Assembly (NCBI GenBank): GCA_946803715.1
Contig: CAMPET010000013.1
Location: 559,082-623,081 of the forward strand
Length of the DNA stretch: 64,000 bases
DNA from: Beroe ovata
Taxonomy: Eukaryota > Ctenophora > Nuda > Beroida > Beroidae
Reading direction: 5' to 3'
In this document: in pieces, positions 26,222 through 38,300 of the stretch
Position numbering within the stretch: the first letter of the stretch is position 1
Layout of the letters: each line of letters begins with the position of its first letter
Program-made: the position numbers and the translations under genes
The notes under the pieces: generated by a model
What the model was told of the DNA's origin: nothing
Seen by the model: the letters and a program-made list of their open reading frames with translations, nothing else
Database searches by the model: none

Positions 26222-26237
26222 ACGTCACGCGTGACGT
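26222..26237. promoter_or_regulatory. Perfect palindrome with two CRE/ATF half-sites upstream of the T-box gene
   Basis: ACGTCACGCGTGACGT is a perfect 16-bp palindrome. It contains inverted TGACGT half-sites typical of CREB/ATF-type bZIP proteins. It lies 200 bp upstream of the T-box start codon in a locally GC-rich, CpG-containing patch (about 26150-26280), which suggests a promoter. Confidence 0.4.
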
Positions 26238-28032
26238 CCTCGTGACGGGTCACGCGACCGTTGCAATAGGAAGGTGCTTACTCTTGTTGTCGGTTTGATC
26301 TGCGCTAACTGCCCGGCAGCGGATCGAGTTAACTAATCAGGGTAAACACTAATTAGCATATGTTTTGTTTGCCCGGACAATAAGTCGGATGCAGGCGACT
26401 GCTGTACAGCCGGAACTAGGATTTAGAGCGAACAATAAAGATGAATTTAGGCCTCTAAAACGATTACTGTGTTTCATGATTACACATTTGGTATTGATTC
26501 TTGTACCTCAGCCTATTGAGTGGACTAAAGAGTAGACATTAAGCGCGGAGTTCTTTGAAAATGGGAGTGAACTACATGCATTATCTCTCCCGCTAGCTGC
26601 CTTTCCACCTCCCTACGCAACACTTTTGTCCGACAAACAAGCAATTTGGCGCCAGCAACCCAGCCGCCGCTCTCGGTTTACAGGAGTTAATTGCTGCATC
26701 CTAGCCTCTATTTGTAAATAACGCATTGAATGATTCGACAAAGAGTTTTAATAGCTGTACAGCCGTGAAATGTCCCCCCATTGCACGTGCAAGATACCAA
26801 TATTCTCCGTGCCAATGCGCGGGATAGGCTGTCACCGAAACACATGATTGGACTAGGCTATCCAGTGATCCGCGGAGGCGGTAAGGCAGATTCGCGGCAC
26901 TGATCCTAACAACACATAGCACTATATACCACCAGATGTAAGCAGCGTGTTATAGATGGCATCGCACCCTACAGCATATAAACTGATAGTGTGTGTGTGA
27001 GACTGTGAGAGAGTGGGTGGTTTCAAGATATAATATTCCCATCTCTTTAACTGTGTCTATTCTAATTTGCAAGTCCAGACTACGGCTGTCAAGCGAAAAT
27101 TTTCGCCAGTTGTCACAATTTATCGCCAAATTGTTTTTATTGCACGTCCAGCATTTAAGCTTAAACACCGCGCGCCATGGTTAGAATATGTTGAGACCAA
27201 TAACGCGAACGTTCGTCTATATTTAAATCGTTCATTTTGATACAGCCTAGTTCAGCTATCGGTAGGGGCAGTTTTGAACAAAAATGTCCGTCGATTTTCA
27301 CGACAGATAGCTACATAAAGTCCCAATAATGGACTATAATAGTGCAGATCGCAAATAACGTGAGCTATAACAGAAACTATGAATTATTGTGAGCGAACTA
27401 TAATTATAGCGAAGTGTTAAGGTGCATGCGGTGAGGGGTCATGTTACTTCTCCTATCCGCTAATTGGTTAACAGTTCCGTTAATTGGCATTTCCTGATCC
27501 CCTCCCGTACCTGATATACGTTGGTGACCGGTTGTCGGGTCACTCTCTTCTCGAGTGAGATGAGACCCGGGTGTCCCTGGGACGCGTGTGCCGGGTAAAG
27601 TTGCATGATGTCCGGTCATGATCTGGGTGTGAGGTGCTGGCGAGTGTTCGGTACCCGTCACGGTGACGCCATGCTGATAGTGAACACTGCTCGGTGTTAC
27701 CATGGTAACGCACGATACAGAGACTATGGTTACTATATACACTTATACAGCTGTTGCTAGGTAACCACGCACTGAACAACTGTGTAGTGCGGATAAGCTG
27801 ACAACTTTATACCTTCACTCGGGCGCCAGGTTTAACAAAACAGCATATGTCACTATTCGCCCTTTTTGAGGCCGAAATAATATTCCGCCATAATTATAAC
27901 TTCTTTTTCACCGTAAATCTTGTAAGAGTGTGCAGCAGTTGTCGCAGGCCACTGTAGCCTTCTAGGGTACTTTCGTAATCGATGGTGTTTACTTCACTTG
28001 CGGGCTGCCTTTAGCACACACGAACAGTGAAC

Positions 28033-28080
28033 GCACACACACAGACACACACACAAACACACCCACACTCACACACACTC
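28033..28080. repeat. (CA)n microsatellite, interrupted
   Basis: ACACACACAGACACACACAC-type repeat with several substitutions (AAAC, CCCA, CTCA interruptions). Confidence 0.85.
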
Positions 28081-30419
28081 AAGAAGTCTGAATCGGTCTA
28101 CCACATCGACCACGTGGTATGTTAACCATGACTTCACATTGACCACTAGTCTTATCCTGCCCACCACCAGTATTTAATTCATTAAAAGTGGCGAAAGTTG
28201 CGACAACTTTTTCGTGTTGTATCCCCTACTCATTACACGAGCACATGCACTTTTCATTAGCCCTCCCTCTCTCACCCAGCCTCTATTTTGACAAATATCT
28301 GCTTATGAAGGTGGGATACCTCACCCACAGTGACGAAGTATCATGAATAACCAAGTCCCAGCTCAGACCCCTTCAATCCGGGGAAGATTTAGGGGGAACT
28401 CGTCTCTTACTCATGTAGGCATTATCTAGGTATATTAGGTTTATGTGAAAAAGATTTCTTGCCAGGAGATGGCTCTATTGCACTACGGTATAGTGTGGCC
28501 GTAATAAGCAATATTTGTGGTGTCTTATTGGCTTGGATATGAATGCATGTAAAACAACCTACGTAATATAACAGGTTGTGATCTGAACTCGTACTCGTAG
28601 CGATGGTTGGATAACTCGCGATTTGGCAACGTTTTAGCAGTGAGCGTGATACGTATCACTTCTCTGTCTTATACAGCAGGTTTTAGATGGAGGGAGGTCT
28701 GCGTATCCCTATCATAAATGGAACGAGAGAAATATTATTCGCTACATTCTCGATCTCATAAAACGTACCTGCTTCTGTAGTATCCTATCATGTAAAGTGC
28801 TACTCGGTTCTAGCACAGTGTTATATACATAAGACCTACTACTACTAAGCCAGGCACGTGCCACTAGTTTCATACCACGTGGCTATGTTTAAGTCGCCTC
28901 CATAACCCGTTTTTACACTTTTTCGGCAATTAACTCCCCACACCTCTACGGTCGTTACATAATAGCCCATAATATTCATCATAAACACCGTCGAATATAT
29001 GGACGTATTGCGAGTTTTCATTCTAGCAAAAGCTCAAGATCAGATAACCTTCCGCTATAATCATAGGTAGACAGATAGGATATAACTCTCACTACAGACA
29101 GCATGCTCAGTGAGCATTGCTCACTTTTGTCTCTCCCACCCAGGGGGCTGGAGACACGAGGGATGATATTGTTCCACACAAAAGGTGATTATCGAAATGC
29201 AGGATTATCATGAGAGCATGAGATGTTAACTGAGTTGTCATTCAGTCGAGGTGTCGTTCATTTGCTACGCGATCTGGTCCTGTAAGATCTTGGGACTGAG
29301 GGGAAGTTGCATGAGGGGAAGTGGGGGTATCTAATTCTATAGAAGGGGCCTTCAACCATGATTTAATTATCATGGAAATACGATGGTTTGTCTTCAATCA
29401 TAATATGGACCATTCCAAATCACGGGGGACGTTTCATCCGATTCAAGTGAGCGAATGTCCAAATACTCAAATATTTCCTTTTTCTTCCTCCGTCTTTTGA
29501 CAGCACTGGGATGTTTCCAACTTGAGTGATGAGGCACACAAAAACGGTGTCATTAAAACTTTGAATATAGATTGTGGTCAATTTATGATATTTCCTTGTG
29601 TTTCGCGTTCTCTCAGAGGACGTGAAAATTACTGCATCCCTTTAATAAGAGGCTGCTAAAGAGTTGGAAGTGTAATCAGAAATTATAACCCAAGTCTTTA
29701 GTCCGCTAATACAACGATTTGGGAGATGTTTCGCTATATTTCCCTAATGCAACACACACACATGTCATATCTCTCGCGGCTCTTTTGAGAGGAGAATTGT
29801 AACACTGGGTTTATGGAAATCCTAGCTGACCACCACGTACTATAATAGACTTGGTTCTCAATAAGCAAGAGGGGCCATGAGGGTGAAATTTGAGCGTCGG
29901 CATCAATTAGATTATCAATTGGATACATTGCCCCTGCATAGTAGAGATTCCTTGGGTTTTGACACAATCTAATTTATGAAATTCTCAAAGAGATACCTCC
30001 TTGGTGTGCTTTCCAGTGATCTGTGTCAAATTAGCATGGCACGCTTACAAGTGTCATTGACTAATTTATACAGTTACTTAACTAATTTGGATCAAAGTTC
30101 CTGAAACGTATGATTCAACAAGATGTCATGTCACTCTTATCTCACGCTTAATCTCTGTCGTGTGTGTGACTGGAAATTCACAAATTATGTGAGATTCGGA
30201 GATTCACAAAATTTCTGTGATGTTTAGGGAAATATAAGAAGGAATGAAAGATTGTCTCAATCCTTTTTTCGTGTGTAAGACTTACTTTCAATTTTGCAAT
30301 TCATAGAAAAAAGCATTTCACAATCTTATTCACTCATGCCACTGCAGACAATTGATTGTTTATTTTACTGTACGCTGGGAACCTCACATCATAAGAGATT
30401 GTTCCACAGAGAGTTAACC

Positions 30420-30460
30420 CCACACGCACACACGCACACACACTCACACACACACATTGA
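30420..30460. repeat. (CA)n microsatellite, interrupted
   Basis: CACACGCACACACGCACACACACTCACACACACACA-type run. Confidence 0.85.
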
Positions 30461-30684
30461 GTCACGCTTAACACCGCAATTTAAACTCACTTACCCATTT
30501 ACTGATATTATCGATATTTGATGTAAGTACTACATGCTAGGATGAGTGCTATAACGGCTTTGATAAGCGCATAACTGAGTAAAATGAGGCGGTAATATGT
30601 CCAGTAACGGGTGATTTAGGAAGATTAAGCCGTGCTTTGCTTGCCTGATTTCCGGTATTGTTGCTGCCTCTCATGGTCAGATAG

Positions 30685-30821
30685 TGGGAGGGAGGGAAGA
30701 GGGAGTGAGAGTGAAAGAAGAAGGGAGGGAAGAGGGAGTGAGGGGTGAAACTAGAAGAGAGGGAGGGAGGGAGGGGAGGAGTGAAACTAGAAGAGAGGGA
30801 CGAAAGAGGGAGGGAGGGGGA
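30685..30821. repeat. Polypurine (GGGA/GAGG)n tract of about 135 bp
   Basis: The plus strand is almost entirely A and G, built from GGGA, GAGGGA and GTGA units with very few pyrimidines. It contains an exact internal repeat, GTGAAACTAGAAGAGAGGG, at 30745-30763 and again at 30781-30799. Confidence 0.9.
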
Positions 30822-31141
30822 TATGTGGAATTAACCTCCACCTGATTGCATAGAATAAAACGTAATTGCCGGACATCTTCTATCCCGGGGGCGGGGAGGG
30901 GATAATTTCGCCCATTTCCTCTATTGGGCTGTATAAGGGCTGTGACCAAATATGATAGGTGTAGTGCTGCAGCTCCCCTGCTTGTGTGATTACACTCCCC
31001 ACCCCTCCTTATTATGTGATTATTGAATATTCTAAAGGAGGAGGAGGCGGCGGCAGTAGGAGGGAAAACAGGATATGTTTGATAATACCCTCCTCCTTCT
31101 CCCCCGTATATTATAACCCTCTCTCTCAGTCATTGGCCCCC

Positions 31142-31143
31142 TC

Positions 31144-31177
<34 letters not shown>

Positions 31178-31186
31178 CACACACAT
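31142..31186. repeat. (CA)n microsatellite
   Basis: About 21 CA units with one AAAC interruption. Confidence 0.9.
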
Positions 31187-32315
31187 ACCGTCCATGGCGT
31201 GTTCACGTCCCGGATATGTCAGCCAATGACAGGGAGGAGCTGACAACGGATTCCCTAATTTCATCATATAGCAGCAGGAGGAGGAGGAGGATATAGCACA
31301 TATGCATAGACTTAAGTGCCGTATCTATAATATAGATTGGTATATAGGTCGGATAAATTGAGAGGTTTTAGTACCCGTCTAATGAACCCCCGGCGCCTCC
31401 CCAGACTATATATGATAAGGAGAGAGATTTTCCAACATTCACCTCCGTAGCATGGGATATATATGTTCCTGCTGATGTCACGGGGAACTTGTGCCTGACG
31501 CAATGTTTCAGCCGTTGCCGTGATGGTATTTAAAAACCTGGAGAGGTTGGCTGGCCTCAGTGATTTGACTCATGGTAAAGCACTGAAATGGTATTGTATT
31601 CCTCAGAGATGTGACCTGCCTGGGATGATTATTATCAGATAGGAATTGTGCTCACACTATGTTATTTCAGGTGTGTGGTGTGTGGTTTCGAGCTATAATA
31701 TGCTCCATCTCGACTGTTTCACACGGTTCTTTGAATGCAGCTAACAACAGGAATGAGGTAAGGATCAAGTTCTTCATTTTCTTCTCACTCCAATCTGTTC
31801 TCGATTTCCTTCTCATCGCTATGGTGACATACAAGGTGCCCTCTGCACTTGCCAGGGCCAGATTTAAATTCTCCCAACTTTAACATTTATCGATATTATC
31901 GTGAGTTCTATAATTCACGCCTCAACGTATAGACTCCACAGATAGCAATGCAATACAATTTTGATGCATAATTTCAACAAGCTTCCACTCAGCTACATCC
32001 CAGTTAAAACTACTTTAGTGGCAAGCATAGCTCTGTCATGTGACCCTCTGTTTTGACTTGTTATCAAAAGACAAGTAACGATAAGCAATCGAGACGAAGT
32101 GCAGTTGTTACGTGCAGTGTCCATGGAGATGCGTGTTGCAGAAACACTTAGCTCATTCAGCACGTTCAGTTAATTGCACTAGTTGAGCATTGACAATCGT
32201 TGTTATCAAGAAGTGCAATTACTTTACCAGTCCGTTGATTAAGATCAAATTTGGAACCTCATCTGACATACTCTAACCCTTGCTATTCCAATCAAACATA
32301 ACCAGCATCCCGTCC

Positions 32316-35300
32316 ATGCCTGCAGCTACCATGGCGAAGACATCCGATGGGAAACCGCCTCGCTCAAGTGGTTTGATGAGTCTAGGACGGACAAACAGTC
32401 TCGCCAGGACCGGCAGCCTTGCCCGTACTGGCAGCCTGGCCAGGACTGCGAGCTATGGACAAAAACCCAAGGAGTTTTACTGCACTGTCTTTGGGCAGAT
32501 GGACAGAAGCCAGACAAACCTTGCAGTTGTGCTGAGAACTTATTTTTACCCGAAGGAGGAAATGACTGGATCCATGGTAAGTGTGTAATCAGCCACTCTA
32601 AACAGTTTCCATGTAAACTACCGATTTGTTTTACAGATTTTCAACTTTTTATCACTGCCTAATTATAGCAGCGACAATATGTTCTCTGAGTTGATTTGTT
32701 CTCAAGTAACATCACCATCACTATTAGCTCATCCACAATTATAACGTACTTTCAACAAATTCCTCTTTCAACTCTTCTCAGAAACTCCATGAGAAGTGTT
32801 TACTGTTTAGCAAGAACTCCTTAGGAATTCCACACTGAACTCATCAATTACCCCTATACTACAAGTTCCCCCAATAATTCCCCCCACATTCCCTAGCGCT
32901 TCCCCCTTTCGAAACAGGCCCCTATTATTCCCCCAGAAACACGTTGAGGAGAGGTGGGATGATAACGCCTCCTTCAAGATCATCTGTAACCATGAAGTGA
33001 ACAGTGACCCTCCTAGTGTCATGCTGTGTAACCCGGTGTGTGTCAAGGCTAAACCTGGCTCCCAGTTCAGAATTGATCTGCTCAACCAGGAAGCGGTGAG
33101 TGAAAAGTGAGATGAGTGTAGTCAGTGACCGAGCGAGAATCGTGAGAACTAAGGGGTTCGATCTGGGCCTGGTTCAATGGACCTGAGACTGATGCATCCC
33201 GTTTTTTCGTGACCATAGTATTTAGAAGCTGGTATATTGTGATTTGATGATTCTTGCTCATGTCTTCACGACTCGGACTAAAGCCATGCGTGGCAGTGGG
33301 TTTGTAGCTCCGCGAGTAGCACGACCTGACGACCAGTGCTTTGAACTGCGTTTACTACCCTGAAAAGCGTCTTATTGAGCACTCTCCTGGTGCCATTTGC
33401 AGACTTTAATTTATTCATCTTTGTCCACACGCACAATGCGCAGTATTGTCATTGTGCCACGGACATCAAAACTTAAGATTGACCTCACAAATTGCCCATC
33501 TTATTTCTTCTCCCCTTCCCTAAGCCGGTTTCATTGTTTCTTCGACACAGAACTCCGTCGACGCTGCACTTTAATCCGGCCTCTAATTTTTGCCATGTCG
33601 CCACCGGATCTGAGGATGTCTTATTAAGTCGAGTCTAATTCAGCGCTTTTCCTCCCGGGGAATAAGAGCTAAACATATATGAACCAATTGGTAAAGTACT
33701 CGTGTGTGCACTGTGCCTGTGCACTTTGTGACTATGTAAACCAACACGGGTTAAAGATGCTACTAATATAAAACACGCATAAAATATGAGCATCGCGATA
33801 TATATCATTCTTTGAAACGTGCATGGCTAGTGGATACTTTGCTGGGAGCAGCACAAAAGATAGCAAACATGCGATGAACGATGCGCACGCAGAACTCCAT
33901 GCTGATCAATTAGCAAAAGTAACTCAACCTTGCGTACCTATGAGATGGATTACATATGCTGCGATGATACAAGAATAACGTAGTGAAGATTGAATTCCCG
34001 AAATGCTATTCAAATAACAATTCTCTCCCCAACTGCAGTATCTCGATACGGCGGAGTTTTTCTCGGACGGACCCCAGCTACCGAAATGTCTCCAATTTGA
34101 CATCAGTCTGGAGAGTTATAACATCAACGCTAGTGCTACTGACGAGGCAGCCAAGGAGCATGTTCCGGCTATCAAGATTGTTAGGTCTCCAGATGAGACT
34201 CAAGTTGCTACTATCCCTCTTGTTCACGTTAGTTTTGTCAGACTATGAATAGTGGACGCTAGTAATAAACTGTTAATAACTCAATGGTGTCAATATTGTT
34301 CAAGGAAACTATGAATTGTGGACGTCAGTTTTCCGAGTCCCTGACAGTTAATTGTGATTGGAAATTGATCGGATTCATGAACCTTATCTCACTCGATCCC
34401 TTCCAATTTCCAGCTGTGTGATATTCCTGATGCTGCGATGACAGGATCTTTTGCTTTTGATGACTTCTGTTACGCCGTGGACCCCAAGCCCCGGTTCGGT
34501 GTAAAGTGTGAACACAACAGAACATGGCACAGACTGCCCCAACTTCTGGTCAAGTTTATCACCGAGGACAGGGGTCTCGCCAGCAAGGTTCAAATTCTTT
34601 TATCGAGTTGAAACAACTATGCTTTTTACACCATTAATGATGGTGTCAAGGAATGGAATGTCGGTGTCAAAGGATGAATAATGGCCCATTGTACATTCCT
34701 TGACTCCACTTTATACGACTTGACACCACTCTATACGACATGACACCACTGATCATTGCAGGTTATGGACATAGCTAAGGAATGGGAGAATCATGCAGGA
34801 CTTCAAATGGTCCATGTACCGCTTGACTCCCAGCGTGACGCTCAGATTAGGGTCAAGTTCAGCTCGCGAAACTGCTGTGTGATCGGTTAGTTATCACTCA
34901 TCATACCACCCCTTTCTCTCTTTTCGGGATTATAATTATATATTGGCCCAGTGCCGAATACTCACCTACTCCCTCCCCCCTCTATGTAGGTACGGATGCA
35001 GAGGACGTACCTGACGATAAGCCCACCATGCATCTCAATGTGTCACGTGACACACACCCTGTACTCTTCAGACGGCGAGTCCTCCATCAGTTCGGCCACG
35101 CCCTCGGCCTCTACCACGAGTATGAGGTGAGTGACTTGCGGAGTTTTGTCTTTTTTTCGTTTTGTTCATGTTGTTGAATCGATGTTGTTACTTAGATTAA
35201 TTTTGCTGTTTGTTCTTGTTGCCAGTATTTGTGATGAACTGACTTCACTCTAGGTTTTTTGTGGAATAATGTCCCGCTTCTTCCCACGGCACTAGCACGC

Positions 35301-38300
35301 TGTTTCGCCCCACAGGAACTGCCCAAGGAAGTTGAATGGGACGAGGCTGGTGTCCAACTTGACACTTCCATGGAGGCTGGCTGGACCACTGGCCAGACGA
35401 AGAAGAACGTCTTCCAGAAGACATCTTGCTCTAACAACGATACCTTTGACCGGCTTTCCATTATGACACAGACATTCAAGCGGTAAGTTTGCTAGATGGA
35501 TGTTCATATTTTTCTTGGTGGAAAACACAGAGTCACTCACTGTTTATAGTTTAGATTTCACAGAAAATACAGACTATTGTCATCATTATGTAACCTTCCC
35601 AAGCTCGTACCAAAACTCCCGGCCCCCCTCCCGAATATTAACTCGACCGCTCACCACGCAAATCCTAGCTTCGAGATTGGTCCCTGCAACCCTTTATCGT
35701 ATGCTAGTGCTACATATCGAGGTCCGCGAATGAATTGCATAACTCTAAATAGTCTAAACTGGCTTTCCTGCGATGGAGTGTCGAATGTTCCAAGTCTACC
35801 GGTGGTTAATAGCCGGTGGACCGCGCTAAACTGTAAAAATTCCTTGTGGGAATTTATAGATTATTATGTGGTTTATCCGTTCTGTCATGAAAATCTACCT
35901 CCCTCTAAAACGGTTTATGAGGCGATCGTAAAAGTGCCAGAGAGAGAGGGAGTTTACAGTCAACTTAAATATGGTTCTACTGGATAGGTTCACCCTGTAA
36001 CTCGTAGTTCCATCTATTAGGTCCAACGGACCCACTAATCACTATACGTGAAAATCAGTGAATTTCTTGCGCGCGCGGAAATGAGGTCTTCTCAAAATAA
36101 CTTTCCGGCGCGCGGGAATGTCCCGCGATTGCCCGGCAAACTTCAAACTCTCGGTCTTTACCCTAATCAGTTCTATGATATTGAAAGACGTTATATTATA
36201 ACAAGACGGCACGGCACTCCATGCGGAATATTGCTGAAATTATCCTCGAAACTCCTCAAATTTTAGGTCCAATTTTCGAAATTAGAGATTGATGATTACA
36301 ACTTAACAAACTTGGTGTCATCCGACGTGACACTCCATCGTCTATGAAACCAGTCTCACACGTCGAAATCTATGGGTGGGGGGTAAGTGCTCTCTGCGGA
36401 CACAAAATTGATTTTATCGCCTTGTTCTTAAGTTCACATAATATGGTGATTATCATCATCGTACATTTAAATCAGTTATATGTGAACGAAACTGCTGCAG
36501 TCATATTTCCGACAGCTAAGTTTGGGATGGGCAGAAATTATCAAGATAGGAGGTCACAGGAATCAAACAGCATTATATTAACTACAGCATTATATTAACC
36601 ACCTAAATATGTTCCCAAATGCCACTCTCTCTCCAACCAGTGACTGACCTATGACATGTATTGATTTTCTCACTTTGGGACAAGTCCTCTGTAGCTCATA
36701 ATTATTACGTACTCCCCTCAGTTCGTATGTGAAGGGTTGGCTACCTCGTCAACACCAGAGTGTACTCAGTGTGGATGATAAGAGACTCATTAACTCCCTT
36801 TATCCCCCTCCCCATGCCACACACGAGTGGGCTGACCCACTCGCCACGCCTGACCCACTCCTAGAGGAGTCTGAAGAAGAGGAAGACGAAACTGAAGATG
36901 AGGAGGAAGAAGGTGGGTCTAGACATGGGCGTGGTCAAGACGGGTCTGAACATGGGCGTGGTTATGGTGGATTTAGAATTGGGCGGGTTCTTATTTGGGT
37001 AAAATGGACGTGGTTAATGTGAATGTTGAATGTTGAAGTGTTGTGAGTGAACTGGACGTGAACCAAGTGGAACGGGAAGCTGTGAAGTGTGAAACCATGT
37101 TTTATAGTAACAACATTCCTTCCCGTAGAGACCGAGTGGAAGAAGGCTGCTATGGAACAGGAGAGATCTGAAATGACCCCTGTTGATATGTTTGCAGGAG
37201 TTTTCACGGACAAGGACGAAATTACAGGTATAGACATCATGATGTCGACTCAATAAGTTCGTGGTACAAAGTGCACCAATGCCATGCCAGCAAATTGATG
37301 CCACCATGGCAACCAACTGATGGCGCCATGGTAATTTAATGATGCCACAGGTCGTCGGGACTCTGACTCTGAACAACCGTCCACACCCCCTGCTTCAGTT
37401 GATGTGGATGGATTTGGTAGACGCAGGAGAACCCAACACGGACATCTAGGTACGCGCACATTGGTTGTATTTAGTTTTGATTGTCATCAATTTCCTCACA
37501 TATTTAATTGGCATGAACTCGATAAACATATTCGTCGTAAATGTCTTTCACGTCATCTACCACAATTCATGTCCGATATAGCTATTATCATATTATTGGG
37601 CACTGAAAAACATTTAACATAAATCCGACAAAATATTTGCAAATGTCACAACTTAAGTTGCCACTTTCATCGACAGCTCGAGCAGAGAGATATGGTTATT
37701 ATGAGTTTTATAAGGTTTCCTTGTACAAATACGGAGAAAAATATGAAAAAATTCAAGACTTATTTTCACTTGAAAATAAACTACTTGATTCGCGGGAATC
37801 CCCTTATTTACCATCGCCATCCCGCTACTATAAAAGCCGAAGTCACGCCAAACATAACTACTCCAAGGGGAGGAAATTGCGATCCAGCCCCGTTTTTCTC
37901 ACCCTCCTCCTCTACTTTATCCGCTACCTCGTCCAAATCCATGAAATCGTCCTCGTCTCCGGTTACCGGCTGATTCCTCCTCTCCCGAGCAGCATACTGC
38001 TGCTGATTCTCCGCCGATACAGCAGCCAGTGTTATCAGTAGCATCAGCACAGCCATGTGTTTGGAGCAGTTCATAACTGTGTCTGGTGGTGGTGTCAGTA
38101 GTGATGTTGAGGTAACATTGCTTAGTTTACTAACAAGAGTGGTGTCAAGTATAAATTGCATCAAATGATTGAAATCTAAAAGATAGTGCTATTGGAACTT
38201 TTAGTAGATCATCCTAGACAAGCGCATTGACCTAAGTTAATCATGGTCAACTGAATAGAGCGCGTACTTCACGAAGTTATATAAATCCGAGGTGTTTATT

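Larger units (their letters stand above)
26023..32315. other. Large intergenic region between the T-box gene and the death-domain gene
   Basis: About 6.3 kb between two divergently oriented genes, the largest gene-free stretch of the window. It holds several CA microsatellites, a polypurine tract and a GC-rich patch near 27400-27780 with an unsupported 112-codon minus-strand ORF. I recognised no exon. Its size beside a developmental regulator suggests cis-regulatory DNA, which is inference only. Confidence 0.5.

Noticed and set aside
27404-27779. Two overlapping minus-strand ORFs (112 and 79 codons) in a GC-rich patch
   Set aside because: GC-rich patches lose stops by chance; no splice context or similarity noticed. 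A real exon cannot be excluded without RNA.
30294-31243. Plus-strand ORFs across CA repeats (75 and 85 codons)
   Set aside because: Codons come from microsatellites (His-Thr runs); no supporting signals.
35577-35987. 136-codon plus-strand ORF in an intron of the death-domain gene
   Set aside because: No acceptor/donor pair in phase, no recognisable composition; likely chance.
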